This document shows positions 17,801 to 28,200 of a stretch of DNA of 59,505 nt, piece after piece. Position numbers and translations under genes: made by a program. Location: the NCBI GenBank assembly GCA_002731275.1, contig PCBK01000038.1, positions 1 to 59,505 on the forward strand, written 5' to 3'. The notes below the pieces were generated by a model that saw nothing but the letters and a program-made list of their open reading frames with translations, had not been told where the DNA came from and made no database searches. Positions within the stretch are counted from its first letter, which is position 1. Every line of letters begins with the position of its first letter. This DNA is from Deltaproteobacteria bacterium. GTDB taxonomy: Bacteria > Myxococcota_C > UBA6777.

Positions 17801-20392
17801 TCAGGGTTTGCGGCGGAGGAGCGAGAAGAAGCCAAAGAAGAGGAGCATAAAGAAGGCAGCCATTCCGAAGCCTTCTGTGGGGTTGTCGACGTTACAGACA
17901 CAAGTATTTCCACGTGGTCTGGTGACGCTCTCGGGGGGCGTGTAGTTGATCTGGTCTGGTGTTTTGGTCACAATCCCTTGATCTCCACTGGGTGTGTCAG
18001 GTGTGGTACTTGGCGTGTCGGGTTGCGCTGGTGCGTCAGGTGTGACGACTGGCTCGGGGGAGGGACCAGCATCTCCGGGGGGACCTTCGGTCGGTTGACC
18101 AGGGCCACGGCCGAAGCAATCACCTTGTGGGCGGACACAGACCTGTCCTGCTGGGCAGACCACTGCAGCACAGGGGTCATCGATACATTTTCCACCTGTA
18201 CATGTTTGGCCATTTTGGCAGGCGACAGAGAGGCAAGGATCGGCTGCACATGTCCCTGCGACACAAGCCTGTCCTGCTGGACATTGAACACCTGCACAGG
18301 GATCCCCCTGACAAGTCCCGTCTTTACAGGATTGTCCTGCTGGACATTGGACATCCGCACAGCTACCCACACATTTTCCGTTTTTACACTGTTGTTGATT
18401 GGAACATTGTACACCTGAACATGGGTTGGCTGTACATTGTCCGGCCTTACAGTATTGTCCGGGGATACACTTTTTGGGATTGTTGTAGCAGTCGTCCTTG
18501 ATACATTTTCCGTTGGTGCAGAGGTGTTCAGCGGGACATTGAATACCTTCACAGACGCCAACACATCGACCATTTCGGCAGACTTTTCCTTCGCTTTTGC
18601 ATTGGACTTCGAGCTGGGCGCAGGGGGTGTTTCCTACACAGTAGCGCCCACCGTCGATGTCTTTACAGGTTTGTCCGAGTGGACACTCTCCTGTACAGGA
18701 GCGTTTACAAGTTCCGGCGTTACACAAGGAGTTGGCACCACAGAGCGTTGTGCCTTCATCGATCTCACCGTCGCAATCGTTGTCTTTGCCGTCACAGATC
18801 TCGACTGTGGGGTAGGGTGCGGAACAGACGAGCCAATCCCCTGCGTGGCAGGAGGTGACACCTGAGCCACATTTGGTGCGGCAATTTTTGACGAGGGGAG
18901 TGTTGGTACCGGGGACGTTGTCGATAAATCCATCACAGTCGTTGTCTTTGCCATCGCAGATCTCGACCCCTGTTGGTTCGGAGACGAGTGTGATGTCCGT
19001 GACGCTAGGGGTGATTTGTCCATCGAAGGTCTTCATGGAGACTTCAATTTCGATCCAGGGAGCATCGGGGACAGCAGGCTTGGCGCCGTTGGAGAGAGGA
19101 GCGCTCCATTTGGCAGTCGCGAGCGCGACGCGGCTGTGTGCTGTACGTGCACGGATCGTGATGGAGGTTCCTTGTGGGGTTGTCCCATTCCAGGAGAGGC
19201 TGAGCCACTTGGAGTGACATTGACTGGAGTGGATGCTGCGCCATGTGCCTTCTGCGGGTTGGGCGATATTCTGGAATTGAAAACCGGTCATGTCAGAGTA
19301 TGTGTAGGGGCCGGAACCGTGTGTGGGGTATTTACCGACAGCCTTGAGGGTTTTGGTGTTGATCTTCGTCGCTGTTGCGTCACCACGTGCGACGATCCAG
19401 ACGAAGCCATCAGCGTCGACCGCGACACCCACACAGTGTGAACCCACTGTTGTGTTTTTGCCAAGGGCTTGTCCTGTGGCTGAGACTTTGACCGCGACTG
19501 GAGAGTTTGAGCACGCTACCCACAGGTTGTTGTCGCCATCGACTGCGAGTCCACGTGGGTTTTTACAGCCTTGGCTGCTGACATCTGCGCAGCCGAGAGG
19601 ATTGCCGTTGTTGTCGTATCTGTGAACACAACCTCCACCGTATCGAGCGACCCAGACCTGACCGTTGAGGTCTGTGGCGATCCCGTAACCATCTGCAGCG
19701 TCAGAGACTTTGATGATCTTTCCGTCGCTGTTGCGGTGTTTGGAGAGCTTGCCTTTACAGCGGTTGACGACCCAGATGTTTCCTTTGATGTCTGTCGTCG
19801 CGCCGTAGGGACAGTCTGTCGCGACAGTAAAGAGCTTGGCGCCTGTTTTTCCGTTGAGCTTGGTGAGGTTGTTCGCGTCGTAACCACCTACCCACACATC
19901 TCCGTTGAGATCGACTGTAATCGCGCGTGGACGCTTGCCTGTATCGACGATCTTCTTGATCTTGCCTGCGGCGCTAATCCAGACGACCTTTGTCGTGTTG
20001 CGAAGGCCTACCCACACATCGCCTTTGGCGTCGACTGTGGTCCTTGATGGGTCACTGTTTTTGGCGACAGAGTCGAGAGAGATGACCCAGTTCTTTTTCC
20101 CTGTCTTGGTGTCGAGCTGGGCGATCGTGTTGGATGATGAGTTGGGGATGTAAATAAAGGGTGTGCTCTTGCTCTTGGGGGCGTTTTTGATCAACTGCAG
20201 TTGTCCGGCGACGTCTGTCCAGGTGGTGTTCTTCACTTGGCTTGCGCCGGCCCATTCAGGTGTGTCTGTCCACACCTTCGTCTCTTTTTTGGCCTCTGCT
20301 TGTGGTAACCCACAGAGCAAGCCTGCTAACACACCAAAGACAAGACCCCACCTGATCGTGTGCCTTCTCCTTGGCTGATTTACTGTGCTCAT
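17801..20392 (-). CDS. Secreted propeller/MopE/Cys-rich surface protein with MYXO-CTERM-like tail
   Basis: 863 residues from the ATG at 20392, which follows GAGGAG. A signal peptide ends near AEA-K. Residues about 50-340 are a beta-propeller of Vgb/NHL type with repeating TVDxxGDVWVG and TDxxGQVWVA strands. Two MopE-type calcium motifs follow (VEICDGKDNDCDG..ID). A long row of short Cys-rich repeats (CxxGxxCxxGxCxxDPCxxVxCxxGQ) follows, then a Pro/Thr linker, and the end is Cys-containing TCVC followed by GFGMAAFFMLLFFGFFSLLRRKP. A hydrophobic segment plus Arg cluster is the MYXO-CTERM plan, so the mature protein is probably anchored to the cell surface. Function is unknown; adhesion or ligand binding is likely. 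Confidence 0.85.
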   Translation of the reverse strand: MSTVNQPRRRHTIRWGLVFGVLAGLLCGLPQAEAKKETKVWTDTPEWAGASQVKNTTWTDVAGQLQLIKNAPKSKSTPFIYIPNSSSNTIAQLDTKTGKKNWVISLDSVAKNSDPSRTTVDAKGDVWVGLRNTTKVVWISAAGKIKKIVDTGKRPRAITVDLNGDVWVGGYDANNLTKLNGKTGAKLFTVATDCPYGATTDIKGNIWVVNRCKGKLSKHRNSDGKIIKVSDAADGYGIATDLNGQVWVARYGGGCVHRYDNNGNPLGCADVSSQGCKNPRGLAVDGDNNLWVACSNSPVAVKVSATGQALGKNTTVGSHCVGVAVDADGFVWIVARGDATATKINTKTLKAVGKYPTHGSGPYTYSDMTGFQFQNIAQPAEGTWRSIHSSQCHSKWLSLSWNGTTPQGTSITIRARTAHSRVALATAKWSAPLSNGAKPAVPDAPWIEIEVSMKTFDGQITPSVTDITLVSEPTGVEICDGKDNDCDGFIDNVPGTNTPLVKNCRTKCGSGVTSCHAGDWLVCSAPYPTVEICDGKDNDCDGEIDEGTTLCGANSLCNAGTCKRSCTGECPLGQTCKDIDGGRYCVGNTPCAQLEVQCKSEGKVCRNGRCVGVCEGIQCPAEHLCTNGKCIKDDCYNNPKKCIPGQYCKAGQCTANPCSGVQCSNQQQCKNGKCVGSCADVQCPAGQSCKDGTCQGDPCAGVQCPAGQACVAGTCAADPCLSVACQNGQTCTGGKCIDDPCAAVVCPAGQVCVRPQGDCFGRGPGQPTEGPPGDAGPSPEPVVTPDAPAQPDTPSTTPDTPSGDQGIVTKTPDQINYTPPESVTRPRGNTCVCNVDNPTEGFGMAAFFMLLFFGFFSLLRRKP

Positions 20393-20668
20393 GATTGTTC
20401 TCCTCATCCAAACAAGTGTGGTCTGTTTGTTCGAAAATCCTACATACTTTCTATCTACCAAAAATAAATCGAAAACGTCTCTATATGTAATGTTACACGA
20501 TAGGAGAAAATCTCCACACCGTCAAGCAACGAGCTTGTAAAAGCTCCACCCTTATAAGATCCGTTTTTGTAAGGAAAAGTTGCGAAGAAAGATGGTGGAA
20601 ATGTGACGGATGAGGTGGGAGAGGGTGCGGGGAGAGTTCTGGTGTAGGCTTGCTTCTTTGCGGTGTCT
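20393..20668. other. Intergenic with small hairpin
   Basis: No gene seen. GAGCTT (20531-20536) pairs with AAGCTC (20541-20546) around GTAA. The upstream part should carry the promoter of the surface protein gene; no consensus element stands out. Confidence 0.4.
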
Positions 20669-22057
20669 CTAACGAATAAAAAGGAGCACGTAGATTGTCG
20701 CGAGGGCGATCTGTAGCAGCGCGAAGGGGACGGCTTTCACCACAAATCCACCAAAGGAAAGAGGCAGCTTGTACTTGTGAATGATGGTGACCGCGACCAA
20801 CGTCGACGCTGAGCCGATCGGGGTGATGTTCCCGCCAAGGTTACAGCCAAAGACGACTGACCACCACATCTGTCCGGTCGTTCCATCACGTGCGCTCAAG
20901 ATCTTGGCGAGCATCGCCGAGAGGGGGATGTTGTCCGTCACAGAGCTGAACGCCGCTGAGGACAACAACAACGCCGCTGTCCCGACTGTTTTCCCCAGGC
21001 CGAGCATCCACCCGATCCCCGAACCGATCAACGCCAGCACCTGCGCGTGCTCCATCACGTTGATGACCACAAACAGCGCCGCAAAAAAGCCCAGCAGATC
21101 CCAGTCAATCGCTTGGTAAAAGCGATCCGCTTCCGACTTGTAACGCAGCAACATGATCAGGGCAAAGCCAAGCGCCACATAGCCCATCCCGAGCTGCTTG
21201 ATCACTGGCAAGACAGACGCTGAGGCGATCGTGAGGATAAACAAACACGTCATCACCGCGCCAAACCAAAAGAACCCTTTGCTCTCGATGCTGTCATTTT
21301 CGTCAAAGCTCTCGACGAGAGATGCGGCTTTCTCCTTCTCCTCTTCTGTCGTGAGCTTTTGAATGTCGAAGAGTTTGGCACCCATGAAGATCGTGACCAC
21401 TGTCGCAATAAGCACATAAGGCCCCGCGACCAAAAAGAATTTGATGAACGAGATGCCCGCCGCTTTGCCCACGATGATGTTGGGGACGGAGCTGATGAGC
21501 GTCAGTAAGCCACCGATATTGGTCAACAAACCTTCGATGAGCAGGAAGCCGAGCAGCTTCTCTTCTCGTTCGAGCTTTTTGAGCGAGACACCTGTCAGCG
21601 AACCGACAATAATCATCGCCGTGACGTTGTTGAGGACCGCCGAGAAGAGGACCGTCATCGCGCCATAGTAAATGAGCAACATCATCGGATCGCCCTTGGA
21701 GGCTTTCGTCAGCTTGATCGCGATCCACGTAAATAGACCCGAACCTGACGTGACATCGACGAACAAACTCGAACCGAGGATGATCGCGATGACGCTCCAA
21801 TCGATCGCCGGGATGTAGATGGGCATGTGAAGTTTTTCGAAGAAGCTAAATGGCAAGAGCCCAAAGGCTGTCCCAAAGAACAAAGAGACGAGGGCGAAGA
21901 AGCCCACGATGATACTCTTTTTCGCGTGGAGCTTTTCTTCGAAGGCCAACGACAAGACCATCGCGACGAGCAAGAACGTAAAGAAGAGCGTCGTACCAAA
22001 GGAGACGTGCACTTTGTGGTGAACGGCTGCCGACGCAAACAGATTGAGAAGTGTCAT
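20669..22057 (-). CDS. ArsB/NhaD-type ion transporter (SLC13/citrate transporter superfamily)
   Basis: 462 residues with about eleven hydrophobic segments and the ion transporter signature region AVLNNVTAMIIVGSLTG, followed later by the symmetric DNIPLSAMLAKIL and GGNITPIGSASTLVA segments. These two inverted-repeat hairpins with Asn-Asn/Thr motifs are typical of ArsB, NhaD and the tyrosinase-related P-protein group, which move arsenite or exchange Na+ and H+ across the inner membrane. The ion cannot be decided here, and no arsenic resistance genes are nearby. AGGATAG precedes the ATG, and the gene lies 42 bp after a universal-stress-protein gene on the same strand, so they probably form an operon. 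Confidence 0.8.
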   Translation of the reverse strand: MTLLNLFASAAVHHKVHVSFGTTLFFTFLLVAMVLSLAFEEKLHAKKSIIVGFFALVSLFFGTAFGLLPFSFFEKLHMPIYIPAIDWSVIAIILGSSLFVDVTSGSGLFTWIAIKLTKASKGDPMMLLIYYGAMTVLFSAVLNNVTAMIIVGSLTGVSLKKLEREEKLLGFLLIEGLLTNIGGLLTLISSVPNIIVGKAAGISFIKFFLVAGPYVLIATVVTIFMGAKLFDIQKLTTEEEKEKAASLVESFDENDSIESKGFFWFGAVMTCLFILTIASASVLPVIKQLGMGYVALGFALIMLLRYKSEADRFYQAIDWDLLGFFAALFVVINVMEHAQVLALIGSGIGWMLGLGKTVGTAALLLSSAAFSSVTDNIPLSAMLAKILSARDGTTGQMWWSVVFGCNLGGNITPIGSASTLVAVTIIHKYKLPLSFGGFVVKAVPFALLQIALATIYVLLFIR

Positions 22058-22099
22058 CTATCTATCCTGATTCCTTAGAGATATGAGGGGATTCAAGGT

Positions 22100-22954
22100 T
22101 TACAACATGAGCAGCGGGATATCACGTAGCTCGACGGCGAGTGGGTAAGCGAGGCCGTGCATCGCGAGCTGGTCGTCATCTTTGGTGTTGAGGACGAGCA
22201 GATCGATCTCATGTTTGTCGATCAACGCCTTGTACCGTTCAAGTTGGTTGCCCATCGTGATGATCTCTTCGAGCTGGATGGGGAGCTGTTGTTCCTGCAA
22301 GACACTACGACATGACGTGATGTAGTCATGTGGTTCTTTGAGCAGCTGGTGTTTGATCGTTTGTCTTGCTGTCGTCGAGTCGATCTCGGGGATCTTCTCT
22401 GTCGTCTGCATGTAGCGCTCAAAGACCCCTTCGTCTTCGATGTGTGTCAAAAAGAGTTTGCCGTCATTTTGTGTGAAGTGGACGGCGTAGTGGATCAGGT
22501 GGTCATCGCCTGTGAGGTGATCGGTGATGGCCATGACACGATCGGTATTTTTGAGCGCGTGCTCAGGGGCTTCTTTATCTGGGCGAGGGAGGACGAGGAT
22601 GGGTGTTGGTGTGGTCTGTGTGAGGACCATCAGGTGTTCACCAAGTGTGAAGTTCCACTTCCAGCCGTCACTGTAAACATGTCTATAGGTGCAGATCAGG
22701 TCAGGGCGGTGTGTCTCAACGGCTTCGAGGAGCGCTTCGATGGTGCGGTAGTCTTCACCTGTGATATTGATCCACTCCGTGTCTTTTCCGAGCACGTCGA
22801 GAAATTCGTGGATCTGTTGGACGAACATCTTGTTCTCGTATTCGTCTTTGAGGTCTGTCAACAACATGACCTTCTTGATGGAAGGTGTGTCGTGTTTGTA
22901 AAGCGTCCTTGTGGCCGCCTTAAATACACTTTCAAATTGATCTATTTTGGTCAT
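22100..22954 (-). CDS. Tandem universal stress protein (UspA family)
   Basis: 284 residues, the length of a two-domain Usp. The first half has strands around IKKVMLLTDL (26-35) and PDLICTYRHV; the second has RVMAITDHLTGDD (about 139-151) and IDLLVLNTKDDDQLAMHGLAYPLAVELRDIPLLML at the end, the usual last strand and helix. A clear ATP-binding GxxGxxGS motif is not visible, so it may be of the non-ATP-binding kind. GAGAGG precedes the ATG. It is transcribed just ahead of the ArsB/NhaD-like transporter, a combination that suggests stress-linked control of ion transport. Confidence 0.8.
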   Translation of the reverse strand: MTKIDQFESVFKAATRTLYKHDTPSIKKVMLLTDLKDEYENKMFVQQIHEFLDVLGKDTEWINITGEDYRTIEALLEAVETHRPDLICTYRHVYSDGWKWNFTLGEHLMVLTQTTPTPILVLPRPDKEAPEHALKNTDRVMAITDHLTGDDHLIHYAVHFTQNDGKLFLTHIEDEGVFERYMQTTEKIPEIDSTTARQTIKHQLLKEPHDYITSCRSVLQEQQLPIQLEEIITMGNQLERYKALIDKHEIDLLVLNTKDDDQLAMHGLAYPLAVELRDIPLLML

Positions 22955-22997
22955 ACTTTCCTCTCAAGTCTTTGTGTCGAGTGGAGGGGAGGTCGGT

Positions 22998-23555
22998 CTA
23001 GCGGCAGCGGAGGTCGAACATACTGATACCAAACGCCGCCTGGGTCACTCCCTGCAAGACGTACAATCGCTTCTTTGTGAGCTTATGTCGGGTGACCATT
23101 CCTTGTATCATGTCTTCGTTGTGATTGGTGAATTTTGGTCGAACCCGGACAATTTTCTTCTTTTGTTCCGTGACGGTGTATGCCTTACCATTCTTCCAGA
23201 TGAAGAGCTGCAAGTGCCGCAGTGGGACCACTTGGCCTCGGCTCTCAAATGGAAACGCCAGCGTCGTCTTTCGCTTGAGCGCTGTGAGCATCTGCGCGTC
23301 TGTTGTGTGTTGCCCTTCGATCAGGAAGGTGACCTCGACATCACAGTGGTTGCCGTGTCCAAAGAGCAGACCAAAGCGACTGGATTCTGCGAGGATGCGG
23401 CTTTTAGGAGGGAGTGGTAGCTTCCTGATGCTTGCAGCATATCGCGAGACCTTCCAGTTGTTATAGATGGCGATCCACGGCCAGCCCGTGACAAAACTCG
23501 CCAGGATAGAGAGTACAAAGAACCCAACAGACCACCAAATGATACGCCTCACCAT
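22998..23555 (-). CDS. Single-pass membrane protein of unknown function (DUF3592-like)
   Basis: 185 residues with a strong AGGAGGAG site. One membrane segment (about 4-28, IIWWSVGFFVLSILASFVTGW) is followed by a mostly beta domain that includes CDVEVTFLIEGQHTT and FESRGQVVPLRHLQLFI. The layout recalls DUF3592-type proteins, but no decisive motif is visible. It lies between the Usp/transporter operon and a lipoprotein gene, all leftward; the gaps are large enough for separate transcription. Confidence 0.55.
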   Translation of the reverse strand: MVRRIIWWSVGFFVLSILASFVTGWPWIAIYNNWKVSRYAASIRKLPLPPKSRILAESSRFGLLFGHGNHCDVEVTFLIEGQHTTDAQMLTALKRKTTLAFPFESRGQVVPLRHLQLFIWKNGKAYTVTEQKKKIVRVRPKFTNHNEDMIQGMVTRHKLTKKRLYVLQGVTQAAFGISMFDLRCR

Positions 23556-23751
23556 GTCGCTCCTCCTCCTCGAAGTGCAAAAAGATAGATATGTAAGAAT
23601 AAGACTCTACTATATACAGATATGCTCTCGTCGCAAGTCGCTGTTTGAAGAAGAGGGAGGGGATGTATCTGGAAGTGTTTGTGTTTTTGAGTGGGCGTCA
23701 GGGGCAGTTGAGGGTCACTTTGTAGAGGTTGTCCTGAGACGAGAGCGGGAG

Positions 23752-24837
23752 TTAGGGGAGAGGTGTACAGTTGCCGAGGGTGCATCCTTCTGTGAGTTTG
23801 CAGACGACGCCACATGCGCCACAGTTATGAGCATCTGATGCGATGTCTACACACGTGCCATTTTGTAGGCAATTGTCTTTTCCGACACCACAGGCGATCC
23901 CATTTTCACATAACCCATCAGCACCACAGGTTTCCCGTGAGAGGCAGTTTCCGCACTTACGACAATTTTCGTCAACTTGACCGTCACAGTCGTTGTCTTT
24001 TTTGTCTCCACAGATATCGAACGTCGCTGTACAAGCTGTACATGAACCGACGACACAGATCTCGTTGCTCTGGCAGTCGGACTTTTGCGTACATTCTGGT
24101 GTGCATTGGTTGCCTGTACAGGTCTCGTTGGAGAGACACGTCGCGTCTGTTTGGCAACTTTGCTGGGCGAGGACCAATCCCCAGATCGAGAAGTGTGTCG
24201 TCTCACCTCTCACCTCTTGCTTTTGTGCATCGTAGACCGTGAACACTGGTTCCCAGCGGCCATTGCTCACGAAGGCCACACGAAGCTGCTCGTAAGAGGC
24301 GCCTTGTGGCAGCTTGAGACCTTTTGTGCTGAAGATGATATGGACGGCTTCTGCTGGTTTCCAGTTGTCCGGTCCAATGTCCATCGGGGGGTAGTATGAA
24401 CCTGTGGGGGCACCTGTCGTTTCGCTTACATGGACCGTGACAGTTTTCTTTTTGACGGCCTCCGCCGAAGCTTTGACACAAACATTGAGCGCACATTTCG
24501 TGCCGCCCTCCGGTGGGAAGATCAATGTCTTTTTTTGTGTCGTTTGTTCTGGGAGGATAGGCTCTCTGTCGATCTCGCGAGGCGACTCTACACCTGCGTC
24601 TCTCACACGCTCTGCACCTGTATCTTTTACGCGCTCTGCACCTGTGTCTCTTACGCGCTCTGGACTTGGTTCGTTGTTTGGGATCTCTGTGGTGTCTGGC
24701 TCCCTTACAGATTCCTTTTTGTTTTCAGTGGTGTGCTCTTGGATGGCTTCGTATTGAGGGGGATCGGAACATCCTGTACCGATCCAGTAGCTTGCGAGTA
24801 ACATACAACAAATGATTTTCAACAGTTGGACACGCAT
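23752..24837 (-). CDS. Cys-rich lipoprotein with MopE-type calcium motif
   Basis: 361 residues. The N-terminus has a signal segment ending at Cys23 (WIGTGC), a plausible though imperfect lipobox. Next is a low-complexity region with an eight-residue repeat (ERVRDTGA, ERVKDTGA, ERVRDAGV) matched by a 24-bp DNA repeat near 24600-24660. A beta domain (about 105-225) follows, then Cys-rich repeats around DATCLSNETCTGNQC, a MopE-type motif (DICGDKKDNDCDGQVDENC), and a final CGACGVVC unit. It resembles the extracellular ligand- or metal-binding lipoproteins abundant in Myxococcota. AAGGATAG precedes the ATG. Function unknown. Confidence 0.75.
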   Translation of the reverse strand: MRVQLLKIICCMLLASYWIGTGCSDPPQYEAIQEHTTENKKESVREPDTTEIPNNEPSPERVRDTGAERVKDTGAERVRDAGVESPREIDREPILPEQTTQKKTLIFPPEGGTKCALNVCVKASAEAVKKKTVTVHVSETTGAPTGSYYPPMDIGPDNWKPAEAVHIIFSTKGLKLPQGASYEQLRVAFVSNGRWEPVFTVYDAQKQEVRGETTHFSIWGLVLAQQSCQTDATCLSNETCTGNQCTPECTQKSDCQSNEICVVGSCTACTATFDICGDKKDNDCDGQVDENCRKCGNCLSRETCGADGLCENGIACGVGKDNCLQNGTCVDIASDAHNCGACGVVCKLTEGCTLGNCTPLP

Positions 24838-25252
24838 AACCTTCTATCCTTTATCCTTGACGAGTGAAACAAGTCACACGAGATCGTAAAATACAATACA
24901 TTTAAAAAGATGCAAATGAAATACCAATGTGTACAGACCTGCTTGTTTCCTCTTGTTTCTTTAGAGGTTGGCTCTTTTTCTCCCCACACCCCCAAAAAGA
25001 AAATAAGGATAGAAAGTATCCGGCATGTTTGTTTTGGATAGAGAGTATCCGCGAAAGGAGGGGTTTTTTGGGGCTGATGGTGTTAGTGGCTCTCTCGCGA
25101 AGTAAGCGCATGAGTTTGATGTTGCATTTTTCCTGTAGGATCGGACCTTATGTCCGATTTTGATGTCGCATTTTTCCCCGTAGGGTCGGGCCTTGTGTCC
25201 GACCTCGATGTTGTATGTCCTTTCCGTGAGAGGAATAGTTAGGCCGACAGCT
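24838..25252. other. Intergenic region with two hairpins in 45-bp repeat
   Basis: No gene seen in 415 bp. Between about 25110 and 25205 a 45-bp unit is repeated. TCGGAC (25141-25146) pairs with GTCCGA (25152-25157), and TCGGGC (25186-25191) pairs with GTCCGA (25197-25202) using one G-U pair. Both loops are five bases. The region is downstream of the kinase-sigma54 fusion gene and upstream of the lipoprotein gene. The stems could be transcript-end structures. Confidence 0.55.
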
Positions 25253-28200
25253 TTAAAGTTGGTAACGTTTCATTTTGAGTTGGAGGCCACGTTTGGAGAG
25301 GCCGAGTTTGCGTGCTGTTTCGGCTTTGTTTCCGTTGGCTTGTTCGAGGGCGAGGGCGATGGCATTGCGTTCGACCTCTGCGACGATATCGCGAAGTGTC
25401 CCCTGAAGTCGTTGGGGTTCGTGTGCATTTTGTCGTCGGATCTTTCGACTGAATGCTTGTGCGTCGAGTGTGCCCTCTGCGATCACGAGGGCGCGTCGCA
25501 ATTCGTTCTCCAGCTCACGCACATTACCAGGCCACTCATACGCTTGAAGAAGCTCCATCGTCTCTTCGGGGATATGTGCGTCGACGTGCCAATCACTGAG
25601 GAAGCGCTGGATCAGCGTTGGGATATCTTCTGGACGTTTGCGCAGAGGAGGCACTTCGACCTCCAGGACAACAAGGCGCCAGTAAAGGTCTTCGCGGAAT
25701 GTCCCTTCATCGACGAGTTGTTTGAGGTCGCGGTGTGTCGCGGCGAGGATACGCGCTTCGAAGGGATACTCTTTGTAGCCTCCAACAGGTCGTACGGCCC
25801 GGTTTTGCAATGCGCGCAAGAGTTTGACCTGCGCGTCGAGGGGCAGCTCGCCGATCTCATCGAGGAAGAGCGTGCCATTGTGTGCCTGCTGGAAGAGTCC
25901 TGTTTGATCGCGCTCTGCACCTGTAAAGGCTCCCTTCACGTAACCAAAGAACTCACTCTCGATTAGATTTTCGGGGATCGCGCCACAATTGACAGGGACA
26001 AAGGGACCGTCGGCTGTGGGACCATTTTGATGGATACTACGTGCGACACGTTCTTTACCGACACCACTCTCACCTCGGATCAACACGTTGACCTGTGATT
26101 GTGTGACGCGGTCGAGTAATCGAAACAGGCGACGCATCGAAGGGCTTCGTCCATCGATCAGCGGATAGGTCTCGTTGAGATAGGTCTCTGGTGCGACGGT
26201 CGCGAACGCCTCTTTGATGATGGTGAGCTGCTTTTGGGCTGAGTGTGCCTCCTCGATCGCCTTGGTCTCTCTTGTGTGTGCGCGTTTTTGTTCTTGTTTG
26301 CGCTTGAGGACGAGGGCGATCGCCGCACATAGAGGTGTTTGTTCTTCACCTAAGAGATGGTGGTTTTCGGGGAGTACAAGGTAGCCGATGATCTCTTCTG
26401 AGGTCTTACACGGATAGAATGTGTAGGGTGTGTTGTCCACGTCGGGAGCTTTTTCGGGGGCATCACCAGCGCTCGCGAGGGGCCACTCTTCTTTGGGATC
26501 GATGATCATCGCCCACGTGATGTCCTGCGAAGTCACTGCGAGGACGAGTTGTGTGAGCACCCACTCGTCGCGATTTTCGGCGAGCGCAGACCACAGCCCC
26601 GGATCGGACAGACGTTTGCGGATCTCCGAACGTTTGGTCGGGGGGGTCTCTTGGACCACATGTCGTCGCTTGATCTCCTGTGGGATACGTTCGGGAGGCG
26701 ACGCGAAGCCCTCGTGGTAGGACATCGTGGGGGCATCGAGGACGAGCCTCATCCCGATCCCTGGCGCGACCTGTCCTTTTTGAAGGACCCATCTGTGGGC
26801 TGCACGTGAGGTCAGCTCCGAGCCTGACCAATTGCCACCAAAGGCCAGCGCGCCGTCTGGTGGATCGAAGTCATCTCCACACCATTCACGGATACCGCCG
26901 GCCAGATCGCGTACATTGTACACGGAAATGTCCGCCTCAAAGACACCGACAGGTTCGGGCTTGGGTGGTCCCGGACGGCTCTTGCCCATTTTACAGAAGG
27001 TCGCGTCAAAGTGGTCCCCCCACGGGTAGTACCGACCATCAACACCTCTCGCGGCCTTTTCGAGCTCGGCAGCTTTGGGGAGTCTGTAGGGTTTGCCTGT
27101 GACCTTGGCCTTCCAGTCTGCGTAAGCCTTCGCGTCATGCCAGGAGATCGCCAGCACTGGGAACGCCAGATCCCACTCATCACCTTCCTCGTCGACCTCT
27201 GGAGCTTGCCAGATACCTTCGTCATTGCGAAAGAGGTAATAGCCTCCATCTGGTGAACGTCTGGGGACGTGTTGTCTGGCTTGTTCTTTGTCCTTAAAAT
27301 CGTTGAGAAATTCGATATACTCGCCCATCGTGACGGGGAGTGTACAGACCCACAGGTCATCGATGAAGGGGTGCTCTGTCCGACCAGCGCTCGCTGTCAG
27401 TGGGTCGCCTCCCATGATAAAGCGTCCCTGTGGCATGTAGCAGACGTCTTCGCTCATATCTTCTGTCTTGTAGAGTCTGCCTCTGTAGACATGTTTTTTG
27501 TTGCGTTGGACGAGGATGGGGACGATCGTGTCGGCAAATCCTTCTCGCTGAAGGTGTGCGATGTAGCTCCCCATTGGGGCCTTTTTGGGGCCAAGTGGGG
27601 TCGTGCCGAGCGCCTGTCCATCGACAGCTTGAAGTCGATGAGCGTGTTCCTCAAGGCCATAAAGTGTGACCTGTGCGCCGGGAGGATCGGAGATCAACCA
27701 GAATTGTCCTTCGCCGCGCAAGAACTCTTCATACCCACCGTCGTGATAGCGTCGGAGCATTGACTCATTGAATGCTTCTTGGGCTGGATCTTTTTGGGCC
27801 TCTGCCTTGATCAGACGGACGTGGTAAAGATCGGCGAGCTGTCCGCGAGCTTCTTTGCTCTCTGGATCGAGCGCGAGGGCCTGTGTGAATGCGCTGTACG
27901 CTTCTCCCAACCAGACCATCGCTTCCTTTTGTAGTCGCTCGACTTGCTTCTCTTTTTCCCACAGGGGCAGCTTCTTTTCGAGCGCGTCGTAGGGTCTGAT
28001 ACGTGTCTGTTTGCCACGTAATTCGCCGAGCAGCTCCTGCGCGGATTGTTCTTTTTGTTCTAGCTGTGTGCGTGCCTCGATCCCTTCGAGGACTTTAGAG
28101 AGGGCACGCTGTTGTCGAAGCTTCCTCGTCCGCGTCCCTTCGAGATAGAGGGTCAACGCGGAGCTGAGTTCGCGGACCGAACGATAGCGTTCTTCGGGAT

